A stretch of 64,000 nt of DNA from Bicyclus anynana (Eukaryota; Arthropoda; Insecta; Lepidoptera; Nymphalidae): positions 7,475,561-7,539,560 of the forward strand of contig NC_069093.1 of the NCBI RefSeq assembly GCF_947172395.1, written 5' to 3'. Positions 1 to 14,200 of the stretch are shown piece after piece. The notes beneath the pieces were generated by a model. The model was not told the DNA's origin and made no database searches. It saw only the letters and a program-made list of their open reading frames with translations. Numbering within the stretch: the first letter of the stretch is position 1; the number at the start of each line of letters is the position of its first letter. The position numbers and the translations under genes were made by a program.

Positions 1-890
1 TAATATTATAAGACAACAAGTGAAAGACAAAACCTCCTCCCTGAACTAATGCATGTATACTGCGGTACCAGGAAGGCTGGGAGGAAAAAAACAATAGAAA
101 TCTGATAATTCTATTGTATTATAATATTGTCTAATCTAAAAAAAAGTTATTTATTAATTGTTCTACAAAATACACAATATTTAAATTAAGCCTAACCACA
201 GTTGATTTTCCTGTTTGGACTGTGCACTGTTTGTTATTTACAACCAGAGCACAGTGTATATATGGAATTATACAATATTAAAAATAAAGAGTATCACCAA
301 AAAATTCACTAGATAGTAGTAAAATAAATTAACTATGTGGCTCAATATTGTAGTATAACATTATACAGGTTGATCCAAAAAGTATTTTTTCAGTTTTTGT
401 TTATGTATTTTCATACATAGAACTTCTACATGAAGCTTTGTTTACAGCACTTGTATGTAACCAGTTTTAAGATCTGCAAACCAGTTTACTTATGCTTCAG
501 TTACCATAAATGTGTCACTAGTGTTAAGAATGTGTGAATTAGAAATATATTTCAGGGAATATACAACTGGGGCATTTTGAAATGCATATATGGATCTTAT
601 TCATTAAATTAGCATAATTTTATTCAATAAGAATGTATAATTTAAGATTTCATAGGTGTAGCTAGTTGTACATTTAGTTTGATAATAAATATATTTTAGA
701 CTGATAAGGAAAGAATAGCTGTCACAAGTCACATGTTTACTACAAAAAAGTCTCTACTTACACCTAAACAATCTAAAAATATTAAGATATTTCATAATTG
801 AATACATTCCATAGGATATAGCAATAAAAAATTGTTAGGGCCAATAAGAAAATACAAAAACTATTTTTGATTTGTTTCTGTGTCTGTTTT

Positions 891-944
891 CTGAGTAATC
901 TCATCTCATATTTTTTTATGAAATTATGAGATGAGATTACTCAG
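891..944. repeat. Short perfect inverted repeat
   Basis: A 19-nt arm at 891–909 (ctgagtaatctcatctcat) is answered by its reverse complement at 926–944, with a 16-nt AT-rich loop. It may be a MITE remnant or a fortuitous hairpin. No function is inferred. Confidence 0.7.
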
Positions 945-1332
945 ATATGAGAAATGATTAAGAGGATCATTTCTGTCATGATGATTTCTGGTATGATTTG
1001 TAATCTTTGTTATTTTCTTAATTTACAAGTGCTGTAAAATACAATATTATTCTTAATTAAATACTCCTAAATATTGATTAGATTTAGTTGAGTATTCAGT
1101 TGTGTCAGGAGACACTTTGAACAGCGGGACATAATATAATAAATCAAATCAAACACAACACTCATGTAACCAAAAGCTGTTTAAAATTAAAGGCTATTTT
1201 ATTTTTATTTATTTATTTTAGTTGAATTCAGTTTCAAAAATTGTGTTTTAAAATTGACACCCCACTATTAATAACTATCATGGTCACAATTTTTTAAATT
1301 AATATTATGCTTGAGAGAGAGATATGTGAATA

Positions 1333-1440
1333 GATATGCTGGTTGCACGAGACCATTGTTTTTGGAAGTCCATGCAAGAGCCTATGTCCAGCAGTGAATG
1401 TCCATCGGCTGATAATGATGATAATGTGGATGATGATGAG
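1333..1440 (+). mobile_element. 3' end fragment of an RTE-type LINE
   Basis: The text 'gcctatgtccagcagtgaatgtcc', followed by 'atcggctgat' and a GAT-rich tail, matches the 3' end of the other RTE-like fragments in this window (33,366–33,650 plus; 53,413–53,650 minus). There it encodes the end of the reverse-transcriptase ORF (…AYV.QWMS.G) before a (GATGAT)n tail. Only the last hundred bases remain. Confidence 0.6.
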
Positions 1441-1970
1441 ATGGGTGTCAACTTTCAATGGTAAACAATTTTTGTTTGTAATTTGAAAAATTAAGGTATT
1501 TTTTTTTATTCATTTTCCTAAAATAAAGCAGGATTACCATCTGGTGCTGGTTCTGTATATATTTTGAATTTTGGGACACTTGTTAAACACAAGTTAGTTT
1601 TGGAAAAAATTATAATAAAATACATTCATATATTACAATTTGTAAACTGAATGAATTTTTATCTATCAGATAAGGATAAAATATTTTTAAAGCTTAAATA
1701 TTATTATTGCAAAGTAGCAAACTGAAAAGTATAATTTATAATCATATATGTAAATACTTTTTACAACCAGCCTGTTAGTTATGACAAGTATCAAGAGGCA
1801 CCTATCAGCTGGTCAATATGTCAAAAAATTTCAAAATTACTGTCATTAGAATTATGAAAGAATTATTTTGCCCATAGCTTGCATTCACTGCCATAAATAA
1901 ATTTAAATCTGATTAATATTAGTATGGTTTTTTTAAGGAGTACAGTGTTTATATTATCAGGGTGTCTATT

Positions 1971-2262
1971 TATACTAAACCCCTACTCAATGTTTTCTGT
2001 TTACCAACAAACAAATTAAAAATGAGGGTATAAATCGCTAGTTATTTCTCACCTATTAATTATAATTAACTTTGTCTTAAATTATTGAAAATTAATTCCA
2101 TTAATAAGCTTCAAACAATTAGATATAGTTAATAAATTTGAATAACATTTTATATACAAATAATACATAATTTAAAATAAATAAGTTATGAAATGTTTTT
2201 ACCTTCGTTTACAACTTGTTTGATGGTAAACAGTACACATATAGTAGGGTTGTAGTGTAGTT
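1971..2262. mobile_element. MITE family A, full-length copy
   Basis: The ends are inverted: 'tgtttaccaacaaacaaa' near 2001 is answered by 'acttgtttgatggtaaaca' near 2215–2233, and the outer 'tatactaaacccctact' by 'agtagggttgtagtgta'. The interior matches the copy at 25,007–25,283 over nearly its whole length. It lies just upstream of the first visible USP7 exon. Confidence 0.75.
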
Positions 2263-2292
2263 TACATATTAAATTACGAATTTTTATTTTAG

Positions 2293-5200
2293 TGGAAACT
2301 GTAGAGACAGCCACAGACAAGATTTGGGTTGAAGATCTAATGAAGGGGCCTAACGGTGGCGTAGTCATGAACGATGTCATGAAAAACCAGGAGACTTCAT
2401 CATCAGACATGCCTGTAAGTTGTTTAAAATTGTTTGAAGGTGAGAAACTTTGCATACTTAATATTGCCCAGTTGATGAAACATCTCATATAGACAAATGA
2501 ATTTGTATATAAGAATTTATTTATTTTGCTATTATCCGCGAAAAGCCGAAGAACCCATGCAAATTTACTTTGCAATTGCATGTTGTAGAGTCAACATCTC
2601 CTGAGGATGCTTTGGTTTCGGGGTGAAACATACGTAGAGAGTATTTTTTTTGGACCTGGGTGACGTTGTCGCATGGGTTCGTCGACTTTTCGCGGATAAT
2701 AGCAAAATAAATAAATTATTATATACTCATGATAAACTTCGCAAAGTAACACCTGCTTCTATCCAATATTTAAATGAATTTGTGTTCTTGGTAATAAAAT
2801 TAATCTGTAAATCAGTCAAATGATCCAATGTAATAAAATTTTTATATTTTTTATTAACTCAATAGCCAATGTCCAATGTCATTAAGCTTAGTAACATGAA
2901 AAATTCAATATTAATTATTAATACTTTTATGTAATTAATATAATTAAAACATATAACACATTTTTTGAATTCTATTGTTTTGTCATTCTAAATATTTTTA
3001 TTCAATTAGCTTTTTGGTCATATCTTAAACATTCTGTTTTAAAAATAATTATTTATTTTTATAGTTAAAGTAAATGATTGATTCAAGGAAAACTAAGCTT
3101 TTGTTATTCAGTTAAATTTGGTTTCTAAGCTTGGGATGATAAAAAAAATAAAACTGGATTTGATCAAAAGTTCTTTTAAACCTTGTTGTCTAATTATAAG
3201 TTAATTTGGAATTATTTTGTTTTTTTTTTTCAGTTGGCGTGCTTAGATGCTGAAATGGAAGACGACGAAGCACGTTCGGAGGCGACCTTCCAGTTCACAG
3301 TACTTAATTTCAGAAACCTCAAGGATTCTGTTCTATCGCCTCCATGTTACGTTCGCAACCTGCCGTGGAAGATCATGGTGATGCCACGACAGGCGCCGTC
3401 ACCTGATCGTCAGCAACAGAAGTCTCTGGGTTTCTTCCTCCAGTGCAATGGTGAGAGTGAGTCGTCGAGCTGGTCGTGCTACGCCATGGCAGAGCTTCGA
3501 CTTATCTCTCACAAGCCAGAAACTGAACCGTTTTATAGAAAAATTCAGCATTTGTTTTATAGGTGGGTTCAATTTATTTACTTTTAGTTGTGCATGTCAT
3601 TTATTTTTAATTCAGCTACCATATTTCTTATGACCCTTTTTCTGTTAAAACAATCATGAAACTTGCTTTAGAAGAAAGTAAGTACGAATTTTGAAGGATT
3701 TTGATTTACTTGGATATAAATCTCACTTTTAGCTACAGATAAGATTTGGATGGTATGAGAATGACAAGTTATGTCATGATTTTTATTATATATTTAATGG
3801 GATATTGTATCCTTACAGCAATGTTCTAGACACTTCTTGCAATTGAATGTTTCTTTTGCAGTAAGGAAAATGATTGGGGCTTCTCACACTTCATGTCGTG
3901 GTCGGACGTGTTGGACAGTGATAAGGGATACATCAAGGATGATTCAATCACCCTCGAGGTCCACGTTACTGCGGAGGCCCCTCACGGGGTCTCCTGGGAC
4001 TCCAAGAAGCACACGGGTTATGTTGGTGAGTTGGTGTTAGAATAGAATAGAATATATTTTTATTTGTACACAAGTAATAAAAGAAACAAACAGAATATAC
4101 ATAAATCTATATGATTGTGGACAAAAAAGGTATCCACCTCAGCACAATGCCCCAGCAAGCTGTGGTGCTGGTTTTCAGGTGAAACCTTGTGTATTCACAG
4201 ACGTGTCTACAACTATGGTTAACTTAAAACAATATTTGTTCAACTATATGAATTATACTAAATAAAATAAAAATTGAGAAACAAAAAGGAACAGAGTAAT
4301 AAACAACAAAACTAACATATAAGGGAAACTAAATTGACAAATTAGGTAAAATCAAACAAAAATAAATAAATAAAGTAAAAAATATGAGTCAACCCGTAAA
4401 GTGAACGCCACCACAGTAACCACCACTGTTAGCTATTATTTACTGTCTATAATCTTCGTACTGCGTAATAAATTAATTTTCCCATTATTATAAACCAGTA
4501 GACACCCTCGAATTCATCATCATCGTCATATAACAGAGAAAGAATCACAATTATTTAAGAATGCTGCGATATGTGGCATAACCTAGAAAAGAAAAAGGTC
4601 TACTTAATGCAATAAAACTATAAATGCATGCAAATAAATGAAAATAAAACGCAACTTACATATTCCTACGATTTTCATGGCAAACTACTCCACTTCTATA
4701 CTTACTTAACCCTTCAAGTGCCTTGACACTCAACCTTTTTAGTCTTAAGCAATGCAAGCAAAAGGTTGAGTGTCAAGGCACTTGAAGGGTTAAGTAAGTA
4801 TAGAAGTGGAGGAGTTTGGCAGGAAAATCATAGGATTGCATGTCTCGCTTGCCTTAACGCGGCATCGAACGGGCTGACCGAAGCCAACAAATATTTATTT
4901 GCGGTGAATCTACTGAACTGATTTTAAAATTCTTTTACCGTTTGTAGCATTTTATTTGTGAGCTTCATAGGCTATATTTTATTCACGTTAACGGGTTAAA
5001 TCGCGGGGCATCTTGCTATAGCTTGAAAAATTCAACATATACTCAGGGATCCCTAGAACAACAAAATTCGTTCGTGACACTCCTGATGCCCCGCGCGCAC
5101 GACTTAAAACCCGCGCAGTCCTTTCCCCCGTCGCCCGCATATCATGCGAGTGTCATCAACGAACTTGCCAAGCTATAGTGTATTATAACAAAATAATGAA

Positions 5201-8200
5201 GTTTATTTCACGTTGATCACATTACTTTCCTCTCTTTGTATGATATTTATTTCTTTTCAATTATTGATTTGAAGGCGGTCTCGGTATTGTTATCGCCTTA
5301 CGAACGCTTCAAATGGAAATGAGTACCTACACCTACACCTACACAGAAAATATGATTGGTTCTTTTCTATTTCAAACTACGTTTTCTATTCACATTTCTT
5401 TTGATAACTCGACGAAAATTTGTAAATAGTTGCGATAAAAATAACATGAAAATCAATAAGCATACTCGTAATATGCTGAGTAATTTATTTGAAGTCTTAT
5501 TTCATTAATGAATTGGTTGCTTGTGGTTTTTATCGTTTCTAAATGTTATTTTTCCACTCTTTAGAAACAGTATTATAGGCAAAAAATCGCAAGTCAGTAT
5601 ATGCATACGTGTCATGATTTGTGAATTAAGAATCGTAAGCGATTCAAAAATATAAATACCCTGTACTGTTTTTCACAAAAAACTTGGGTAGACACAAAAG
5701 AGTAGGGGTAGGGGTAGGAATAGTATAGGGTGGCAGTTGAATAGGATAGGGGTAGGGAATGAGTCAAAGCGAAGCTTGACCGGGCCCGCTCATATTATAA
5801 CACACACAATACCTGAGAAGGTTTTAGGTAGACTATGCTTTCGATTGGAGAAACTACCACACTAGAAAATATAGATAAGGGAACAGAAGATTGGAAAATG
5901 ATAAAGAAAAAGAAAAATTAAAATCTATTCATATCAATCATTTATTTTCAGGTTTGAAAAACCAGGGCGCAACTTGTTATATGAACTCATTGTTACAAAC
6001 TTTGTATTTTACAAATCAATTGAGAAAAGCAGTGTACAAAATGCCTACTGAATCTGATGACTCTGCCAGGTAAATTTATTTAACCACATTAACCACTATA
6101 CTCATAGTTAAATATAGCTCAATTGCCTATAAGTCTATCCTGGATAAATATGTAATGACTTATCAACATATTCGTTGAGAATATTCCCAAAAAAATAATG
6201 TATTTAATGATTTTCTTAAAGAATATTGCCAAATCTTTTAAATATGACCAATATTCCTGTTCCCCCCAATTAGTCAGAAAACACTATGTTAAGAGTGGGT
6301 ACAACAATAGTTGAGTGGGCAGGGCTTGAACTACCACCTCTCAGTGATGAATCTGGCCCCTTTACCACTGAGGCTTATACTTAGCCTGCCAGATAGTCGA
6401 GTTAGCCTATGTGGTTTCAGATATCAAGGAAATAGGGCTTTATTTCTGTCTATGAAACGGTCAAAATGAACTGTGAATTTAGAAACTCCACTGATTTAAC
6501 CAATGGACTAATGTGGCACACTCTGTAGTCTCTGTATATTAGAGAAGTGATAATGTAACCATACATTAAAACAGCTGCTGTATTGTTAAAAAAGAGTGGC
6601 GATCACAAGAGATGAAATCAAAGTGATACAGAGAGATTTAAGATAGATTTGTAGGCTTTTTGAGTGACTTCAAAATTTTTCCTTAGGTCTGTCGCCCTGG
6701 CGCTGCAACGAGTGTTCTACGAATTACAATTCTCAGATAAACCTGTGGGCACGAAGAAACTTACGAAAAGTTTTGGATGGGAGACTCTCGATTCCTTTAT
6801 GCAACATGATGTACAAGAATTTTTAAGGGTAAGTGTAATTTTTTAATAACATAATATCGAGTTTTCTACCACCTAGTGGGGGCTCGATCAAGGCTGCGTT
6901 TTCCGATGCGGGGTTGCCATTCCAGCACGATGCAACCTTACTTTTAAAAAAATCCTCTAAAGAAGCCTATATAATGCGCGCCACAACATATAGCCAGGGA
7001 TCCCTAGAACATTTTGTACAATTGATTACTAACAAGCTAATTTTTCGTGAGTAGGTCATCTCGATGAGACAATCAACTTTTTGCTTGCAACTTTATTTAC
7101 GTCAATTCTTGATTCTGATAGCTATCTGAGTTACCAGGAAAGAAGAATTACAGAGCGTTGTACCGAGATAATATACCACGCAATTTGTAGGACATTGTGG
7201 CTGTTAAGTTGTATAACTATTAATTAATCAACAGTAATGAAACATCTGGTTAGTAACAACTTTTGTTACTCTACCCTCCTCCCAATTTGTACCAATAACG
7301 AGGTTATTAAAAGTTGTTACTAACCAGTATAATGTGGCGAGAAGCAGCGACAGTGATTGTACCATCATTTTGTGGTAGAGGAAACAGCTCGAGCAGGTCC
7401 CAGGACTTGTGACCTTGAGTGTAGGTTTAAATATAATGTAAAATATTTATGTACGCTTTTTCAGGTACTTTTAGATAAGTTGGAGAGTAAGATGAAAGGA
7501 ACCTGTGTGGAAGGAACAGTGCCAAGGTTGTTCGAAGGCAAAATGACGTCATACATCAAGTGCAAGAATGTCAATGTGTCCAGTACTAGGGTTGAAACAT
7601 TCTATGATATACAATTGAATATCAAGGGAAAGAAAAACAGTATGTATTATTTATTTCCAAGTATTTCAAAGGGTAGCATTTAACAAATCAAGGTATGCTG
7701 ATATGGATGAAATTTAGGGTCACCATTCTCACTAGATGAAGAAAACAATAACAATTAATGTTGCAAAATATGCAAGTTACGGTCACAAATTCACAATGAA
7801 TTTCTTTAAAAAAATCAAGTGTGTGTGAATTATTCACGCCAATTGTTTTTAAATTCTCGCTTTTTATTAATTTTATTTTTCTTTATTCTTTCACGTGAGG
7901 AAACGGCAAAGGTATTACACCGTACAGCCATGTCTTCAAATCTCGCTCTTTAAATTCGCAAGTCATTAAAAACCATATTAAAAAAATGAACGCATTCCAC
8001 AGACAAGATTGCTGCATTTCATTCCAATTTCAAGTTTTTATTTTTATCAAACAGACAGGGCCTTAACTATGATGATTTTATTTACGTATAAAACCTCCTT
8101 CGTTATATATAAGTAGGCGGCTAGTACTTGGCTAATACTTGTAACAGACAAAAATTAAAAAAAAACCAAAATACTTTAGCCCCTAGAGGCTGAAATGGTT

Positions 8201-11200
8201 TTTTAGTCCCACTGTGGAGCGATAATATGACAGTGTTTTTGAACAAGAGTAGTGAAAAAATATAACTTTTGTTCAATCTAGTAGAACAATAATGAACAAT
8301 TTATGACCCTTTTAGAAATGTGTCTATTCAGTAATAACGTCATCTATCGTGTTTGATTTTCAGTTGACGAGTCATTCAAAGACTATATAAGCACGGAGAC
8401 TCTGGACGGCGAGAACAAGTACGACGCGGGCGAGCACGGCCTGCAGGAGGCTGAGAAGGGAGTCATCTTCGCCTCATTCCCACCAGTGCTGCATTTGCAC
8501 CTCATGCGCTTCCAGTATGACCCCATCACTGATAGCTCCGTTAAATTTAACGATAGGTGAGATAATATTAAATTAATTAAAAATATACATATACAGGTGC
8601 TCGGGAGTATTTCGCATAACTTCAAGGTGTTGATGAGTCCACTTATATTAGGAGCCGAACTGCATAATTAATATTTCTTTAACTAAAAAATAAAATCTTT
8701 TATGTTTTCATACAAAGTAATTCTAATAATTCCGACTATCCATGTAACACACTGTATTATCTATTTTTGCATTTTAACATAAGTAAAACTTGGCTACATA
8801 ATAATCATATAGGAATTTGGGTTGAATTTGCAAATGCGACTACTTGATTTGAGTGCCAAGGAGTTGTGTTTGGCACTCATTGAGTGGGGACGTTTTTGGT
8901 CGCTGATTGTGACTCTTAGGTAGCTACTATGTAACAGTTAAATGGCTGACTGTAGGTGAGTTAGCTAACTGAGTGCCTAGTGCAACGATCTCCTATTAAA
9001 AAGTATCCACTTTTTAATAGGAGATCGATTTAGCTACCTAAGAGTTAGCGAATTAACTAACACATAACTACTGGTAATTAAACATTATTTAATCTGTTAG
9101 ATTTGAATTCTACGAGCACATAAACTTGGACGCGTACCTGCAAGAGAAGCCAGAGACGCCCGCCGACTACACGTTGCATGCGGTGCTGGTGCACTCGGGG
9201 GACAACCACGGGGGTCACTACGTCGTCTTCATCAACCCTAAGGGGGATGGCAAGGTGAGCTTCATATTGCTTATAAGAAAGAATAAGAAATTTTTATTTG
9301 AAATACTCAGTATAGAATTACAATGACATCCTGGCCCTTAAACTATACTACAGCCATACTTGAAGAGTTTGTTGGTAAACAGTATTCAAAGAGTAGGGCT
9401 GTAGTATAGGTAAGCCCGTGTCTTAAGGGCCAGTAGTTATTCATTCATTGTAATAAAATATTGTAAACGACCTCCGTGGCGCAGTGGTATGCGCGGTGGA
9501 TTTACAAGACGGAGGTGCTGGGTTCGATCCCCGGCTGGCCCGATTGAGGTTTTCTTAATTGGTCCAGGTCTGACTGGTGGGAGGCTTAGGCTGTGGCTAA
9601 TTACCACCCTACCGACAAAGACGTACCGCGATTTAGCGTTCCGGTACGATGTCGTGTAGAAACCGAAAGGAGTGTGGATTTTCATCCTCCTCCTATCAAG
9701 TTAGCCCGTAAAAAAAAAGTCTTCTAACGGTTCGTGTTACCAGTAACCAACGAATCTGAGATTTGGTTGGACTTTGACCTGGCTCAAAGACAGGTCGGAC
9801 TTTGATCTGGCTCAAAGACAGGTCGGACTTTGATCTGGCTCAAAGACAGGTCGGACTTTGATCTGGCTCAAAGACAGATCGGACTTTCATCTGTATCTTA
9901 TCCATGCAATTATTCATGTCAAATATCTTACTTAACAAGCGCTCTTTTGTTATCATAAATGAAAATAAGAATGATGTGGTGGTACAGTGGTGCAAGTTCG
10001 ACGACGACGTGGTGTCCCGCTGCACGAAGCAGGAGGCGATCGAGTACAACTACGGCGGACACGACGAGGACATGGCCATGACCGTGCGCCACTGCACCAA
10101 CGCTTACATGCTCGTTTACATCCGGTTTGTTGTTTATATTATACTAGCGGACGCCCGCGACTTCGTCCGCGTGGAATGGGGATGATGACTAGGTTTGAAT
10201 ATATTGATTTTTATGATACATTCGGGTATATAAGGTCAATGTTAACTAATTTATACATAAAAAGCAATGATTGACTGGATATTTGCAAAATAAATAAGAT
10301 TATAAAATTTTAAAATCTACTAAAAATATTTTATCGTAATTAGATAAAAATTCATACAGTTTTAGCTTCCTTACATTAAATGTGACATTTTTAATACATG
10401 AACTATAAACATAAACACACAAATAACAAAGATATTAGTAATTTTGTTTAAACGCCCATACAAATTTAATGATCACTAATTGCCTACGACGTCATAAGTT
10501 CGTACCATTTTGTATGGGGCGTTTTTCAGGGATCCGCGGCAGCGCCGCAAATCTGACCCTTTAGATCCCTGTAGCTCCGAAAGTAATGATCGCAGATACT
10601 CTGTTACTTTTACAAAATTGCTTTACTATTAGCATACTCTTAATTTACATACAATTTAAAAAATCTGTCATCATCCTTAGCCTATGTGTTAATCCATGCT
10701 ATAATATATCTCAATACCAAATTTTAGCTAATTTGATTAAGTAGTCAAGGTGTGAAAGAGTAACAAACATTCATATCATTAAAATCATCAGTTTACGCAA
10801 ATCTCGGGAAACCACGGTTTCTTTTTTCGTGATAAAAAGTAGCCTATGTGTTAATCCAGAGTAAAATCCATTTCTATTCCAAATTTTAGCCAAATCGCTT
10901 CAGTAGTAGCGGCTTCCTTCTTCTTAATCGACTCCTCCACTTTTGGCGATTGGCTGCATTTTTGAGTACACTCCGCCAAAGATGAGTGTGTAGCATCCTT
11001 AACTAAATCCGTCCAGCGGGTTGGAGATCGACCTCTGGATCTTTTGCTTTGGACTTTCCCTTGCACTATCAACCGCTCTATTGAATCATGATTTCTGGAG
11101 ATGTGGCCAAAGAACTTTAGTAGCAGCGTTAAAGAGTAACAAACATCCAACAAACTTTCGCGTTTATAATATTAAGTAGGATTAGACAATGATGGTACAG

Positions 11201-14200
11201 TGGTGTACATGCTTGTTTACATAAGGTTAGTTCACTTAACTCTCATTATTTTAAGAAAAAAAATTGTCGATGGTAGCTGGTTCCGTTAAGATCAAGTTGA
11301 AACTGTCGCGATTTTTTTCCGGCGTTTACGCGTCTTGACGAATCATTTTTCAGATTTTCAATATCACTTTCGCTTATTTTAGACATTAACAAAAATCTGA
11401 GGCCCTAATTTTTGTGATAAACACTACGATATTAGTTTGCAGAATAAAACCATACATTTTTCTCACAATTTTATTCTCTATCACACGTAAGCTATTGTTT
11501 ATAACCAACGACAAAAGAAACACAACTCTCGACCAGTGTTGTGCTTCTTTCGACTGTGTCGATCATGTTATAATCCAAAGAATACTGTCTTTCGATATAG
11601 TCAGTTTGTTTTGCACATAAAATATAAAATGAAAATACTTTCGCAGAGACTCCCAGCTGAAGACAGTGCTACAAGAAGTGACACAAGCAGACATACCGAC
11701 GGAACTCAGCGAGAGGCTTGCGGAAGAAAAGAGGATTGAAACTGTATGTGATGTCTTTTTGGTTAAATAATATTACGAATGATAACGAAAGGGCGAGGCA
11801 CGTCGCGCAGCGTGTGCAATAGCGTCCGGTCCGAGCGGCAACACTCGCCTGTTTAAGTACCCCCTAGGGTACCGCGCCAGGCCTGCTCTCAATGATTAGG
11901 TTCGGTCCTTAGAGAAAGAAAAAAAGAAAGAAATATCTTTATTTTTAGGTAGTGCCACACATTACAATATTAAATTCTAAATACATAGCTTATAGCTAGA
12001 TCAATAATAGAAAAACGCCCTGCAATATGTGGCACAACCTAGAAAAAGTCCCTAACTCAGCATTTTACCACATAATTCCTATACAAAAAAAGTATGCATC
12101 ACTGATTTTCAGTTAGGGCCCAGTTCAGGTGCCGCCACGTACACAGTTCAACATCCTATGTAAACCAACGATCTTTTAATAATGTAAACTATTCTAATAA
12201 TGTAAGCTATCTATTAATGCCATGGCCATATTTATTTCAGATACGTCGCAAGGAGCGCAACGAAGCGCACCTGTACATGAACGTGAACGTGGTGCTGGAG
12301 GAGGCGTTCGACGGGCACCAGGGCAACGACCTGTACGACCCGGAGCGCGCGCACTACCGCGTGTTCCGCGTGCGCAAGCAGGCCACCGTCGCCGAGCTCA
12401 TGGAGATGTTGGCGGAGAACTTCCGCTACCCGCTCAAGCATTTGCGCCCTTGGCCCTTCAGCGCGCGCTCTAACCAGGTCTGTTGATTATACTGGGGGAG
12501 CCGAAGAGTGGATTTTTGCAGTTACTCGAGCGCGGCAGATAAACATGAGGTACTACACCTTGCACGTTGTTGAGTACATCCACCAAGTATGAGCCCTTAA
12601 TATTGGTGAGTCATCATCATTATCAACCCATATTCGGCTCACTGCTGAGCTCGAGTCTCCTCTCAGAATGAGAGGGGTTAGGCCAATAGACCACCACGCT
12701 GGCCCAATGCGGATTGGCAGACTTCACATATGCAGAGAATTAAGAAAATTCTCTGGTATGCAGGTTTCCTCACGATGTTGTCCTTCACCGTTTGAGATAC
12801 GTGATATTTAAATTCTTAAAATGCACACAACTGAAAAGTTGGAGGTGCATGCCCCGGATTCGAACCTACACCCTCCGGAATCGGAGGCAGAGGTCATATC
12901 CACTGGGCTATCACGGTATTGGTGAGTACTACTTCAGAAATACTCAACCAGCACGTCAAATTAAGGTAAGGTAGGTGAGTTGATAGCTAAATACTGCACT
13001 TTTCGAAAATCTGATTTGAGCGTAACGTTTTTGGGAGGGTTTTAAAATTAATGAAACGCTTATATTTTAGTTGTTGAGTTACGAGCGCGATTAATTTTTT
13101 ACTTATTTTGAAGGATAACCTGCCAATTAGTCGCTTAAGTTTTCTGACAATTTCAGTAAGCCAAAGTAATAAAAATTACTTTTATAGTCTAGTTTTTTTT
13201 TCGGCCGCTAAAATCGAAAAAAGTAAATAACCATTTATTCTTCCTATAATTTAATCTACCAAATGTAATCGGTCCCCATGACGCTCGAGTAACTGCAAAT
13301 TTAGCATCCATGGCTCCCCTACTATTATACATTACTAAGACCCGAGTTCACCGACTTTCATTTAAACGGCGTTTACATAACCGGCCTGTCAAATATTAAA
13401 CGTAGTTTGAACAAGGAGCGTTTATTTTTTCCTGTTCACCAGACGCTTTTTGACTTTGGTTTGTAAACTGTGCGATTGAGAACGGCGAGTGAACGAAGAA
13501 CAATTATTTATTATCAATAACAGCATTACCAACTTGCGAGGAATTCCTCAAACGGTGGAGATTTTTTTGGGGAATTGATATAATGTTCTTCCCCCAATTT
13601 GGGGAGTTTCCGCTTCGATTTGTAGGGATTTACAAAAATACGTATTGGCAACGCCGTTTTTTTATTTACGATGTCAAATTGACAATTATTTGTGTGCTGT
13701 CGTCTTTGCTTAACTCATGTGTGAAATGAGGTACTTATATGAAGTATAACTTCGTCCGCGTAGAATTCAGTTTTTCACAAATCTCGCGGAAACTATGTAT
13801 TTTTCTGGGATGAAAGAAGCCTATGTGTTAATCCAGAGTAAAATATATTTCCATTCTAAATTTCAGCCAATTTGCTTCTGTAGCCGCAGCGTAAAAGAAG
13901 AACAAACATACTTACACACTTACACACTTTCACACTTACACACAAACTTTCGCCTTTATAATATTAGTGTGATAAAATAATATTTTTTTTCTTCACTTAA
14001 TCTTAATTTCACCCACTTCCCGGTTTTCGATTAAGATGAAATTTTGCACACGCTCTTAGTTCTGATGACAATACATGACTAGCTAAGAAACGTCATTACA
14101 AATCCAATATGCTGTTTCAAATCTACCCCCATGATATGGATATCAAATGAAAGGGGAAAAAATAGTCACGTGACTTGATCTTTAAACTATTTGGTTTTTT

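Larger units (their letters stand above)
1..2292. other. No coding exon seen; upstream or first-intron sequence of USP7
   Basis: AT-rich sequence without a recognisable coding exon. It carries a short hairpin (891–944), a LINE tail (about 1333–1440) and a MITE (1971–2262). The first visible USP7 exon opens at 2293 after a pyrimidine-rich stretch and AG. This stretch is therefore intron and/or promoter; where the non-coding first exon lies cannot be told from the sequence. Confidence 0.5.

Noticed and set aside
5335..5347. Insect telomeric repeat
   Set aside because: The short 'cctaca' run, and the CCCTA arrays elsewhere, are not TTAGG units and sit inside genes or mobile elements.
9470..9545. 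tRNA gene
   Set aside because: A- and B-box-like text is present, but it is the head of a SINE with a conserved body and several copies; the same holds for 12,860–12,916, 37,870–37,925 and 51,630–51,700.
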